In this document: in pieces, positions 36,743 through 45,879 of the stretch
Layout of the letters: each line of letters opens with the position of its first letter
How positions within the stretch are numbered: the stretch's first letter is position 1
Origin: Pseudoalteromonas piscicida
GTDB taxonomy: Bacteria > Pseudomonadota > Gammaproteobacteria > Enterobacterales > Alteromonadaceae
NCBI RefSeq assembly: GCF_002208135.1
Contig: NZ_CP021646.1
Coordinates: 2,358,001 to 2,422,000 of the forward strand
Length of the DNA: 64,000 nt
Direction: 5' to 3'
The notes under the pieces: generated by a model
Told to the model about the DNA's origin: nothing
Seen by the model: only the letters and a program-made list of their open reading frames with translations
Database searches by the model: none
Program-made: the position numbers and the translations under genes

Positions 36743-37201
36743 TTAGTAAGACAAAGTTATTTCAACATTTAAAGTTTGCACCCCATCCGATAGGGACTTA
36801 CCATTACCAGCAAAACGCAATTGACCACCGACTTTAAACTCACCAGACCCGACACTATCCGTGTAAATCGCCTTCTCGTGATACAGCTCTATCAATTGAA
36901 ACGCATCGGATGCGCCAAGATTCCAATAACCAAACCAGTCGTTGTACACTGTAGATTGGACACTAATTTGGCGGTTGTGGGGAAAATCGGTCAAAAGGAT
37001 TTCTGCCGCATGACCAAACTCTACAAATAGAATATTGCTTGACGTTTGTGGCCGAACATTAGGCTCTATTGTCACTGTACCGGCACTATTTTGATCAATA
37101 ATCGCAATCGTGCCAAAGCTCAGTTTCTTGACTACTGATATGTCTTGAGCTTTGACAAAGTGACTGACAAAAAGTAATGCCAGTACAATGTAGCGCCACA
37201 T
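36743..37201 (-). CDS. Secreted pilin-like protein, DUF4402-related (minor subunit)
   Basis: 152 residues with a signal peptide (MWRYIVLALLFVSHFVKA). The mature part shows the DUF4402-type layout: KLSFGTIAIIDQNSAGTVTIEPNVRPQ near the start, a beta-rich centre, and a closing SLSDGVQTLNVEITLSY. It probably is a tip or minor subunit next to the main pilin. It is 3 bases downstream of the pilin gene and 3 bases before the chaperone. Classification rests on pattern similarity, so family placement is moderate. Confidence 0.65.
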   Translation of the reverse strand: MWRYIVLALLFVSHFVKAQDISVVKKLSFGTIAIIDQNSAGTVTIEPNVRPQTSSNILFVEFGHAAEILLTDFPHNRQISVQSTVYNDWFGYWNLGASDAFQLIELYHEKAIYTDSVGSGEFKVGGQLRFAGNGKSLSDGVQTLNVEITLSY

Positions 37202-37204
37202 GTT

Positions 37205-37786
37205 TTAGTATGCGATTTCGATATCAACTTTGCTGGTGTATACACCGCCACCGTACGTATCTGTCCCTGAAAGGGCTTTCGTACTTAGTGTTGCACCAAC
37301 AGAAAGCGTTGCAGCACCATTTGCATCAACTCTAAACTTGTTGTTTGTCACTTCGCTATTGGGTTGTGCACCGCTTACCACATAAAATTCAAAATCCTTT
37401 AAATCAAATGAAGCATTACCTACGCTATCCACCGTAGTTGCAGCCGGAACCGTAATCGTTAACTCAGTATTTGGCGCTGCATCTGTGATATTGATAGAGC
37501 CAGCTCCCCCCGTACTAATGAGGTTTATTACTGCATCACCAGTATTCTTAATTTCAGGGTCAGTCAGTGTTGGATCCGCCTCAATTTTCATCGTAGCGAC
37601 ATCAGCTGCATCCCCCTGTACTCGAATGATACCAAAATCAAGTGGGTCACCGGCTTCAGCTGAAAATAAATTTTTAACTTCAACTTTTACTTCAAGGCGA
37701 GCAGTATCTTTAGCAATTACTGAAGAGGTAAGTAAAGCAGCGGATATAGAACTTGCGATAAGCGCAGATTTAATCAGTGTTTTCAT
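37205..37786 (-). CDS. DUF4402-like pilin subunit (major)
   Basis: 193 residues. Signal peptide ends VIA/K; the mature protein has LFSAEAGDPLDFGIIRVQGDAADVATMKIEADP, a beta-rich Gly/Ala/Thr centre, and a final TLSVGATLSTKALSGTDTYGGGVYTSKVDIEIAY, which is the DUF4402 pattern of secreted structural proteins in chaperone-usher loci. It is the first gene of the operon and lies about 65 bases downstream of a sigma-28-like promoter at 37852-37878. It is the candidate main surface subunit. Confidence 0.75.
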   Translation of the reverse strand: MKTLIKSALIASSISAALLTSSVIAKDTARLEVKVEVKNLFSAEAGDPLDFGIIRVQGDAADVATMKIEADPTLTDPEIKNTGDAVINLISTGGAGSINITDAAPNTELTITVPAATTVDSVGNASFDLKDFEFYVVSGAQPNSEVTNNKFRVDANGAATLSVGATLSTKALSGTDTYGGGVYTSKVDIEIAY

Positions 37787-37851
37787 CTTTAAATTCCTTT
37801 AGGAGTCATTTTTATCATCACCGCAATACCGTTTTTTTGGTGACTTATTCT

Positions 37852-37878
37852 TTATCGTTCCCAAATGGGAAAACTTTA
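37852..37878 (-). promoter_or_regulatory. Sigma-28-like (FliA) promoter of the pilin operon
   Basis: The minus strand reads TAAAGTTT, 11 bases, AACGATAA. The -35 matches the sigma-28 consensus at all 8 positions, spacing is exact, and the -10 matches at 6 of 8 including CGATAA. It lies between the stop codon of the upstream lipoprotein gene and the pilin start codon. Confidence 0.68.
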
Positions 37879-37885
37879 GTAAAAA

Positions 37886-38395
37886 TTAAAGCATTAATCT
37901 TCTACAATCAATGCTTTGGATAGAAAATAGTCTACAATAAATTTTTGCTTCTGGAATTGATCTTAATCCAGAAACTGTCGCCCAGTCTCGCATTTCAAAC
38001 GCTTGTATTTGAAACTCAGCTCCTAAGAATATAGTGGGAAACCTTTGCTTTACCGCCGCTAATAACGCTTGATGCTGCTCGACCTGAGGCCCGGAATTGA
38101 TAGATACTGGAAATAATTTCAGTTGAATTCCAGTCGTTTGATTAGCTTTTTGTTTACTGGCGGAATAACGCTTAACCTCTACACCAGTATTCGGTACTGC
38201 TTGAATATTATCGACGTTAGCTTGAGACTCTAACAAAGTAAGCAGGTTTGAGAGATCCTGTTCTAACAAGCTCAATCGCTCAATACTTTCGAGCTGCTGC
38301 TCGGTTAATTGTGAGGGCTGCTGAGCTGAATGACTACAACCACTCAAAACAATGACGATGCCAACCACAAAAAGTAAAAAAAGCTTAATATTCAC
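37886..38395 (-). CDS. Lipoprotein of unknown function with SPOR-like C-terminus
   Basis: 169 residues. A signal peptide with lipobox (LSGC) is followed by a coiled-coil-like stretch (LTEQQLESIERLSLLEQDLSNLLTLLESQ) and a beta-alpha C-terminal part ending in EAKIYCRLFSIQSIDCRRLML. This C-x9-C end resembles those of the SPOR lipoprotein and the usher-like protein in the same cluster. It lies 99 bases before the pilin gene but upstream of the sigma-28-like promoter, so it may be separately expressed. I do not recognise a named family. Confidence 0.6.
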   Translation of the reverse strand: MNIKLFLLFVVGIVIVLSGCSHSAQQPSQLTEQQLESIERLSLLEQDLSNLLTLLESQANVDNIQAVPNTGVEVKRYSASKQKANQTTGIQLKLFPVSINSGPQVEQHQALLAAVKQRFPTIFLGAEFQIQAFEMRDWATVSGLRSIPEAKIYCRLFSIQSIDCRRLML

Positions 38396-38496
38396 AATAA
38401 GTTAAAAAAAATTCCATTTGTCTGCTATGGTACATAAGTCATGCCGAATAGCCAAATGCTTTTACCGCAAATATCCGTACATTTAACTTTATGTAA

Positions 38497-39382
38497 TTAC
38501 CTTTTAGTAATTAAATCGATAAGGGAAGCAAGCTCAGTCGAATATTCTTCTCTTCGCATCGCATGTTCAACTATCGCTTTTAAATAGCCGATTTTGCTCC
38601 CGCAATCATGACTTTTTCCACGTAATGAGTATGCATCCACTTGCTCTCGCTCCATCAACATCGCAATAGCATCAGTCAATTGAATTTCGCCACCAGCACC
38701 TAGCGGTGTTTTTGCCAAAAGTGGCCAAATAGATTTGTTTAACACGTAACGACCAACAACGGCTAAGTTTGAAGGCGCACTTTGTTGTTCTGGCTTTTCG
38801 ACGATAGACCGCATCGCACTTGATTCTCCTTGCGCGAGTGCTGCCCCCCCCAAAATCCACAATACCAAACTGAGAGACTAGCTCAGGTGCCACCGCTTCT
38901 ACCATCACTTGGCTATTACCAGAAGCTTTAAAACGCGCGATCATGTCAGCAAGATTATCTTTTGTTAAGTCACATGCGGCCTCATCGACTAGCACATCAG
39001 GCAACATAACCACAAAGGGCTCATCACCAATCACAGGCGCTGCACAATTGATGGCATGGCCAAGGCCACGAGCCTCACCTTGGCGTACATGGATCAGCGT
39101 AACCCCTTTGGGACATATAGATTGCACGTCTTCAAGAAGCTGACGCTTAACCCGCTTTTCCAGTGTTGCTTCCAGCTCAAAGCTCTTATCGAAGTGGTTT
39201 TCAATTGAGTTTTTACTCGAATGGGTAACCAGCACGATTTCTTTGACGCCCGCCGCCGCAGCTTCATCTACAACATACTGGATCAAAGGCTTATCGACAA
39301 TTGGTAGCATTTCTTTTGGAATGGCCTTAGTCGCGGGTAACATGCGAGTGCCAAGACCCGCCACTGGAATAACGGCTTTCAT
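38497..39382 (-). pseudogene. galU: UTP-glucose-1-phosphate uridylyltransferase GalU, interrupted by a 1-base frameshift
   Basis: The start is the ATG at 39382 ([26 protein letters not shown]). The frame breaks at the eight-C run 38844-38851 (plus). Removing one C restores [26 protein letters not shown] and gives 294 residues, the normal GalU length. GalU makes UDP-glucose for surface polysaccharide. The downstream half ([32 protein letters not shown]) is well conserved. An 8-base homopolymer is a typical site for a sequencing slip; slippage-based phase variation is an alternative. Confidence 0.9.
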
Positions 39383-39390
39383 GACTGCTC

Positions 39391-40224
39391 CTAAATAGCG
39401 ACTGGTGCCTTGATATGCGGGTGACATTCATAATTCACCAACTCAAAGTCTTCAAACTTAAAACCAAAGATGTCTTTTACTTGAGGATTGATCTGCATTT
39501 GCGGCTTAGCAAATGGCTCGCGGCTTAACTGCTCTTCAACTTGTTCCATATGGTTTAAGTACAAATGGGCATCGCCAAAGGTATGCACGAAATCACCCAC
39601 TTCTAAGTCGCAAACTTGAGCAATCATCATTGTTAACAGCGCATAGCTTGCGATGTTAAAGGGTACCCCCAAGAAAATATCCGCACTTCGTTGATAAAGC
39701 TGGCAAGAGAGCTTGCCATCTAGTACATAAAATTGGAATAACGTGTGGCAAGGTGGCAACGCTTGTTTGCCCATCGCTGCGTTTTCTTTCGGTGAATAGC
39801 TCGTGTCTGGCAAAAGTGCAGGGTTCCATGCACTCACAATTAAACGGCGAGAGTCAGGGTTGGTTTTGATTTGCTCAACAACATCGCTGATTTGGTCAAT
39901 CACCTCACCATTTGGCCCTGTCCAAGAACGCCACTGGCTACCATAAACCGGGCCTAAGTCCCCCTCATCCGTTGCCCAGCCATCCCAAATACTAACACCA
40001 TTTTCCTTTAGGTATTTGATGTTAGTATCGCCTTGCAAGAACCAAAGTAGCTCGTGAATAATCGAGCGTAGATGACACTTTTTCGTCGTTACAAGCGGGA
40101 AGCCTTCTTGCAAATTGAAGCGCATCTGGTATCCAAAAACACTCACTGTGCCGGTGCCCGTGCGGTCTTCTTTTTTTGTACCATTATCACGCACATGGCG
40201 CATCAGTTCTAAATATTGCTTCAT
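39391..40224 (-). CDS. thyA: Thymidylate synthase
   Basis: 277 residues. It converts dUMP to dTMP with methylene-tetrahydrofolate. The catalytic cysteine is C159 in [12 protein letters not shown]; other signatures are [30 protein letters not shown] and the closing [23 protein letters not shown]. There is a small insert ([12 protein letters not shown]) before the active site compared with E. coli. It lies 13 bases after lgt, the same order as E. coli. Confidence 0.97.
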   Translation of the reverse strand: MKQYLELMRHVRDNGTKKEDRTGTGTVSVFGYQMRFNLQEGFPLVTTKKCHLRSIIHELLWFLQGDTNIKYLKENGVSIWDGWATDEGDLGPVYGSQWRSWTGPNGEVIDQISDVVEQIKTNPDSRRLIVSAWNPALLPDTSYSPKENAAMGKQALPPCHTLFQFYVLDGKLSCQLYQRSADIFLGVPFNIASYALLTMMIAQVCDLEVGDFVHTFGDAHLYLNHMEQVEEQLSREPFAKPQMQINPQVKDIFGFKFEDFELVNYECHPHIKAPVAI

Positions 40225-40237
40225 TGTTCGCTACTCT

Positions 40238-41050
40238 TTAACTTTTAACTTGCCCGGTAGATGGGTTGCTACCTTCTCGCTTATATGCCCACACCATAAG
40301 GATAGCGCCTGCAATCACCATAGGGAGAGACAAGATCTGACCTTGAGAAATAAAGCCACCATATAAGCCAATATGTGCATCTGGTTCACGGAAATACTCG
40401 ATTGAGAAGCGGAAGACACCGTAACCGGCTAAAAATAGACCTGCTACACTGCCCGCTGGGCGCGGTTTTTTCCTAAACCATACCAACATCACAAACAATA
40501 CCAACCCTTCAAAAAACGCTTCATAAAGTTGTGATGGGTGGCGCGGCTGTGGTCCGCCCGTAGGGAAAATAAATGCCCAAGGAACATCCGTTACGCGACC
40601 CCATAATTCGCCATTAATGAAGTTACCGATACGACCCGCAAAAAGCCCAACAGGCACCATAGGAACGACAAAGTCACCTACCGATAAAATCGAACGTTTG
40701 TTTTTAAGCGCATACACGATAATCGCCGTGATAACGCCCAATGCTCCGCCATGGAAAGACATACCGCCTTGGTCCACCCTAAACAAATAAAGCGGGTTTT
40801 CAATAAAATGAGAGAATTGATAAAACAGCACGTAACCAATTCGCCCACCCAAGATCACGCCGAGCATACAGTAAAAGACCAGATCGCCAACTTGGTCTTT
40901 ATTCCAACCAGAGTTTGGTTTTTTTGCTTCTTTTCCTGCCCACCACATGGCGAACATAAAGCCGATTAAGTACATTAATCCATACCAGTGAACACTAAGC
41001 GGTCCGATGGAAAAAATCACAGGGTCTATCTGTGGAAACTGCAAAGCCAT
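40238..41050 (-). CDS. lgt: Prolipoprotein diacylglyceryl transferase
   Basis: 270 residues, seven membrane segments. It attaches diacylglycerol to the lipobox cysteine of preprolipoproteins at the inner membrane, which serves the many lipoproteins in this window. The Lgt signatures [22 protein letters not shown] and [20 protein letters not shown] are present. It sits between the TauE/SafE permease gene and thyA. Confidence 0.97.
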   Translation of the reverse strand: MALQFPQIDPVIFSIGPLSVHWYGLMYLIGFMFAMWWAGKEAKKPNSGWNKDQVGDLVFYCMLGVILGGRIGYVLFYQFSHFIENPLYLFRVDQGGMSFHGGALGVITAIIVYALKNKRSILSVGDFVVPMVPVGLFAGRIGNFINGELWGRVTDVPWAFIFPTGGPQPRHPSQLYEAFFEGLVLFVMLVWFRKKPRPAGSVAGLFLAGYGVFRFSIEYFREPDAHIGLYGGFISQGQILSLPMVIAGAILMVWAYKREGSNPSTGQVKS

Positions 41051-41059
41051 AGCCTTTCC

Positions 41060-41868
41060 TTAATTCATTAACATATTGCCAGCGATAACAATGAGTAACG
41101 CCGCAAACACTTTCTTAATCGTTGTAACTGGTAAGTGGTGCGTAGCTTTAGCACCAATAGGCGCCATAAACCATGAAGTTGCTACTATACCAAACAAAGC
41201 CGGTAAATAGACAAAACCTAAAAATCCATGTTCAATATCCACATGTTGGCTGCCAGAGGCGATATAGCCAAAGGAGCCAAATATAGCAATAATGATACCG
41301 CTGGCAGACGCACATCCTATCGCTTTTTTCATATCAACAGAGAAAAATGTCAGTAGTGGGACGATTAGCGCCCCACCGCCAATACCAATCATTGCAGACA
41401 ACGCCCCGTTACTGAGGTTAGCATCGCAAGTACCGGACCTTGTGGTATGACTCTGGTTGATTGTGGCGGTCTTCTGGAACTCCACGCCATTTTCAAAGCA
41501 ATACCCACAACACTAACCACAAAAATAATTCTAACGAGTTTTTCAGGCAACATCACTGCGGCAAAGCCACTACCCAGCGCGCCGACTGCCACACCTAACA
41601 TCACCCATGGCGCAATGTGCCATGGAACATTGTCATTTTTATGATGCGCTTTGGCTGAAGATGTCGAAGTGAAGATAATGGAGGCAAGTGACGTCGCAAT
41701 TGCAACCAACACCACCTGATCTGTGGGTATAATATCAAATTTGGTCAAGATGACAGATAAAATGGGGACTATCAGTAGCCCGCCGCCGATACCAAGCAGA
41801 CCGGCCAAAAAGCCAACTGCACAGCCTAGCAAAGCGCAAAGTACAACGATGAGTATAATAGTTTCCAT
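41060..41868 (-). pseudogene. TauE/SafE (TSUP) family permease, interrupted by a 1-base frameshift
   Basis: The N-terminal half (GFLAGLLGIGGGLLIVPILSVIL) and the C-terminal half (MIGIGGGALIVPLLTFFSVDMKKAIGCASASG) are the two repeats of the family and lie in different frames. Adding one C to the CCCC at 41404-41407 joins them through LTSVTGALSAMIG and gives 269 residues from the ATG at 41868. TSUP proteins move sulfur-containing or organic anions across the inner membrane; the substrate is unknown. Homopolymer sequencing error is likely. Confidence 0.82.
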
Positions 41869-41915
41869 CAACAAGCTCTTATTCTTATAGCGCCGTAATG
41901 GTAGCGTAAATAGCC

Positions 41916-44204
41916 TTAAGAAGCACCCTTTGCTTGGTGGCTGGTATAGAGTAATTCTGCAAAATTATGTTCTATCATAAATTCTTTAATAATTCGGCGC
42001 ACTTGCTTAGATGAAGGTTGCGCTAAACAACTTTCAAGTAAAGCCTCCATATCCGTTACTTTGAGTCGGCGTAGCACCCATTTCACTTTGTTCAGTGATG
42101 AGATATTCATACTCAAACGGCGATATCCCATGGCAATAAGCAAAATTGCTCCCTCAGGCTCACCACCTAACTCTCCACACAGGCTAAAAGGCAGCTCATG
42201 CAGTTCACACTGCTGTGCAATCTGGTTTAACACTCGTAATACACTGGGGTGATAGGGGTCAAAAAGATCCGCCACTTGTGCGTTGGTTCTATCTACAGCC
42301 AATAAATACTGCGTCAAATCGTTGCTGCCAACAGAACAAAAATCGATTTTTTTCGACCACTCAGGTAGCAAGTACACGCTAGACGGTACTTCAAGCATTA
42401 CGCCAATTTCTGGCCGGTCAATGGTATAAAAAGGATCAGCCCACTCGTCTTGCAACTCAAAACAAGCCTGCTCTATGAGCGCCATCGCTTCATCTATTTC
42501 CTCACTATGGCCCACCATAGGCAACATGATCTGTAAGTTGCCAAGACCCGCATTGGCTTTGATCATGGCTTTGATTTGATCCAAGAAAAGCTCGGGATGA
42601 TCCAGCGATACACGAATGCCCCGCCATCCTAAAAATGGGTTTTCTTCTTTTATATCAAAGTAATCTAGAATTTTATCGCCACCGATATCTAAAGTCCGCA
42701 TCACTACGGGCTCAGGGTGATAGCGTGATAGCACCTCGCGATACCAGACTTCTTGCTCCGATTGCGTAGGGAACTGGCCTTTTTGCATAAACCAAGACTC
42801 GGTACGGTAAAGGCCTACCCCATCGCAATAACTGGCGCTTAATGTTTCAGTTGATAGATCAAGCCCTGCATTCAAGAGTAAATTTATACGCTCACCATCA
42901 AGTGTAATAGGAGGCAAATCATGTTCCGCTTCAAACTTATCATGCAGTATGTTGTCTTTGCGCTTGATTTCAACGTACTCATTGACCAACATTTGCGAAG
43001 GCGAAATATAAAGCCGTCCAGAATACGCGTCCATGATCATGGACTTGCCATCAAACTGTAATAATGGAATGTCTTCTATACCCCAAATGGCGGGGACGCC
43101 CATCGCACGAGTAAGAATTGAGGCATGAGAGTTGGCTGAGCCATGTACACTGACTACCCCTTTGAGCTTTTCTTTTGGTACTTGCGCTAGCATAGTTGGG
43201 GTCAAGGTATGGGCGATGAGAATGGTATTATCTGGATAGTGTTTAACGGCTTGTTCGGTAGAGACTAAATGCTGGAGCACGCGAAGACCAATATCATTGA
43301 CATCAATCGCGCGCTCTTTGATATAAGGGTCGCTCATCATATCAAACTGAGCCACAAGCTTTTCAATAACAAGCTTTAGCGCCGTTTTTGCGTTCCAGCC
43401 TTGTTGTATCTCAGTCTCCACTTGTTTACCTAAACTCTTGGCATCCAAAAGTTGTTGGTAAACCTCAAACACGGCTACCGCTTCTTTTGGAATATCATCA
43501 CTCAGGGTTTTGGCTAAAATATGAAATTCTTGCCGAGTCGCAGCTACCGCCTGATGAAACAGCTGAATCTGCTGCTGAATATTGTCACTATGCTGGGGCT
43601 CAATACTCGCAAAATCAATATGGGGTAACACCACATAACCATCACCTAAGGCGATACCTGGTGCACTCGATACCCCTTTTAACACCGAGGTTCTATGGCT
43701 GCTTGCATCTTGTTGAAGTAAGGTTTGGATCTCTGTGTTTGCTAGCTGTGAAGCCAATTGCGCTGAAAGCGTAATAAGAAAGGACTCTTCATCATGGCTA
43801 AATACACGAGCAAGCTTTTGCTGCACTACAATAACCCCAAGCACTTTGCGCTGGTGTACAACGGGTACTGATAAGAAAGCATTGTAGCCTTCTTCATTCA
43901 CCTCGGGTGAAAGTTTGAATCTTGGGTGTGATTGGGCGTGGGCAACGTTAATTGGCTCTTCACGCTGGGCAACAAGACCGACTAGGCCTTCCGTAAATCC
44001 CATTCGGAATTTCCCGATGGCTTTAGGATTTAAGCCATCGGTTGCCATCAGGATAAAATTATCTTGACTGTAATCGGCAAAATAAACTGAGCAGCATTCA
44101 GTGTGCATAGCATCTTTGACCATAGTAACAAAGCAATTTAACGCGCTTTGTAGGTCACTTTGCTGCGCCACTGACTCAGCAATCGATCTTAACGTTGCTA
44201 ACAC
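41916..44204 (-). CDS. ptsP: PTS-Ntr enzyme I (phosphoenolpyruvate-protein phosphotransferase PtsP)
   Basis: 762 residues. An N-terminal GAF domain (about residues 1-165) is followed by the EI domains: the PEP-swivelling domain with phosphorylated H360 in GSANSHASILTRAMGVPAIWG and the barrel with RTLDIGGDK, GWRGIRVSL, MLEVPSSV and SLCGELGGEPEG. It starts the nitrogen PTS relay to NPr and IIA-Ntr. It lies 18 bases downstream of rppH. Confidence 0.96.
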   Translation of the reverse strand: MLATLRSIAESVAQQSDLQSALNCFVTMVKDAMHTECCSVYFADYSQDNFILMATDGLNPKAIGKFRMGFTEGLVGLVAQREEPINVAHAQSHPRFKLSPEVNEEGYNAFLSVPVVHQRKVLGVIVVQQKLARVFSHDEESFLITLSAQLASQLANTEIQTLLQQDASSHRTSVLKGVSSAPGIALGDGYVVLPHIDFASIEPQHSDNIQQQIQLFHQAVAATRQEFHILAKTLSDDIPKEAVAVFEVYQQLLDAKSLGKQVETEIQQGWNAKTALKLVIEKLVAQFDMMSDPYIKERAIDVNDIGLRVLQHLVSTEQAVKHYPDNTILIAHTLTPTMLAQVPKEKLKGVVSVHGSANSHASILTRAMGVPAIWGIEDIPLLQFDGKSMIMDAYSGRLYISPSQMLVNEYVEIKRKDNILHDKFEAEHDLPPITLDGERINLLLNAGLDLSTETLSASYCDGVGLYRTESWFMQKGQFPTQSEQEVWYREVLSRYHPEPVVMRTLDIGGDKILDYFDIKEENPFLGWRGIRVSLDHPELFLDQIKAMIKANAGLGNLQIMLPMVGHSEEIDEAMALIEQACFELQDEWADPFYTIDRPEIGVMLEVPSSVYLLPEWSKKIDFCSVGSNDLTQYLLAVDRTNAQVADLFDPYHPSVLRVLNQIAQQCELHELPFSLCGELGGEPEGAILLIAMGYRRLSMNISSLNKVKWVLRRLKVTDMEALLESCLAQPSSKQVRRIIKEFMIEHNFAELLYTSHQAKGAS

Positions 44205-44222
44205 CTGCTGCTCCTTTGTTTT

Positions 44223-44747
44223 TTATCGTTTCGTGCGCCAGAAATCCTTCTGCCCTTGCGGTTCACGCTTACCAAATGGCATCGCAAACGGAGCGAATTC
44301 CTTCATCACTCGACGATAGACATCGCGCTTAAATGATACAACTTGACGTACTGGATACCAATAGCTTACCCAGCGCCAATCATCAAACTCAGGGTGATGC
44401 GTACGTAATAAGTCTACGTCTTCATCTTTACACCTAAGTTTCAATAAAAACCATTTCTGCTTTTGCCCGATACAAACTGGGCTTGAATCTCGTCTAATTA
44501 ACCTTTTTGGTAGTTTGTAACGTAACCAATGTTTAGAACTTGCTACTATTTCAACATCTTCTGGCCTAAGTCCAACTTCTTCATGAAGTTCACGATACAT
44601 CGTTTGCTCAGGTGTTTCCCCTTGATCTATTCCGCCTTGGGGAAATTGCCAAGAGTGTTGTCCGTAACGACGGGCCCAAAAAACCTGCCCCTGATTATTA
44701 CAAATCACTATTCCGACATTGGCACGAAACCCTTCGGCATCAATCAC
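44223..44747 (-). CDS. rppH: RNA pyrophosphohydrolase RppH
   Basis: 174 residues, starting at GTG with a GAGG sequence 7 bases upstream. The start matches the known N-terminus [13 protein letters not shown]. The Nudix box [23 protein letters not shown] is intact. RppH removes pyrophosphate from the 5' end of mRNAs to trigger decay. The rppH-mutH intergenic region with its DnaA boxes lies upstream. Confidence 0.96.
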   Translation of the reverse strand: MIDAEGFRANVGIVICNNQGQVFWARRYGQHSWQFPQGGIDQGETPEQTMYRELHEEVGLRPEDVEIVASSKHWLRYKLPKRLIRRDSSPVCIGQKQKWFLLKLRCKDEDVDLLRTHHPEFDDWRWVSYWYPVRQVVSFKRDVYRRVMKEFAPFAMPFGKREPQGQKDFWRTKR

Positions 44748-45186
44748 CTTAGTGCCTCATTTATAAGTCGATTTTTAATGATTGTTCCACAACTCCCGCG
44801 TCACGGCAAATTTAATTCCATTCTATACCTAAATTATCTCAGCATACTCTCAAGTTACCCACAACTTGTGCATAACTTGGTATTTTTCAGTTCAAATTAC
44901 GAACAAATCCACAATTACACACTTCACAACTCAGGTTTTCCACATAATCTGTGGATAATTGTGTTTATAGCCTTGTATTTATCCAAAGCTATAATATTTC
45001 CGAGGAGGTTTGCCTGTAATAAAATAAAAATAACTTCATATTTATCATATAGATAATAAAGTTATTACTTTACCCAAATCTTGCAAGTACAACCCCCACT
45101 TAAGTTGAGTGCAAAATAACCAACTTACTTCACCACATGATTTCTTTTATAATCGTGTTTTTAGTAGATAGACTCAGGAGTATCGC
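44748..45186. other. Intergenic region between divergent rppH and mutH
   Basis: About 440 AT-rich bases with no credible gene. It holds a DnaA-box cluster (44867-44987). A stretch before mutH supplies an AGGAG ribosome-binding site at 45176-45180. Confidence 0.7.
44867..44987. promoter_or_regulatory. Cluster of DnaA boxes (DARS2-like)
   Basis: Five 9-mers related to TTATCCACA lie within 121 bases: TGTGCATAA (44867-44875, reverse), AAATCCACA (44905-44913), TTTTCCACA (44936-44944), TGTGGATAA (44950-44958, perfect, reverse) and TTATCCAAA (44979-44987). The third and fourth face each other across 5 bases, with a further box 20 bases on. E. coli carries DARS2, which regenerates ATP-DnaA, between mutH and rppH (ygdP), exactly this context. 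Confidence 0.62.
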
Positions 45187-45861
45187 TTGCCATCAGTTAC
45201 ACCACCACATTCCGTGGGAGAACTTATGCAGCGTGTCGAAAACATAGCAGGTTTAACACTCGGTGAACTCGCTCAGCAGCTTTCGTTTAAAACGCCACAA
45301 GACTTACTCAGAGAAAAAGGTTGGGTAGGGCAACTCATCGAAGCGGCCTTAGGTGCCACTGCGGGCTCAAAGCCTGTGCCAGATTTTGAACATATTGGTG
45401 TTGAACTCAAGACTTTACCAATAAGCTATCAAGGTAAACCGCTAGAGACAACCTATGTGTCTGTCGTGCCGCTTACTCAGTTAACCGGATTAACATGGGA
45501 AGCATCGAGTGTTAAAAAGAAACTAGCTCACGTGCTCTGGCTACCCATTTTAGCCGAGCGAGACATTCCTTTAATTAATCGGGTTATCGGACACGGCTTC
45601 TTATGGCAACCAGATGCAAATCAAGAACAGCTATTACGAAGAGACTGGGAAGAGCAAATAGAGTTAATCGCGACTGGTCACGTAGACCTAATCTCAGGGC
45701 ATCTTGGAGAAGTTATGCAGATAAGGCCAAAGGCTGCTAATGCCAAAGCGGTTACCGACGCCATAGGACCAAACGGTAAAATTATTCAAACTTTACCAAG
45801 AGGGTTTTATTTAAAAATCAACTTTACCCAATCGATATTGGCACAAGAGTTTGGTGCTTAA
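45187..45861 (+). CDS. mutH: DNA mismatch repair endonuclease MutH
   Basis: 224 residues. It starts at TTG (45187), supported by AGGAG 6 bases upstream and no better start. MutH nicks the unmethylated strand at hemimethylated GATC. The family motifs are present: DLLREKGWVGQLIEAALGA, PDFEHIGVELKTLPI (with the D-ExK catalytic core) and EVMQIRPKAANAK. Its presence implies a Dam-dependent mismatch repair system. Confidence 0.96.
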   Translation: MPSVTPPHSVGELMQRVENIAGLTLGELAQQLSFKTPQDLLREKGWVGQLIEAALGATAGSKPVPDFEHIGVELKTLPISYQGKPLETTYVSVVPLTQLTGLTWEASSVKKKLAHVLWLPILAERDIPLINRVIGHGFLWQPDANQEQLLRRDWEEQIELIATGHVDLISGHLGEVMQIRPKAANAKAVTDAIGPNGKIIQTLPRGFYLKINFTQSILAQEFGA

Positions 45862-45879
45862 AAAAACAACTGTTGACTT

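Noticed and set aside
44529..45056. A 175-residue plus-strand reading frame spanning rppH and the rppH-mutH gap
   Set aside because: It is antisense to rppH and runs through the DnaA-box cluster; the product has no family features.
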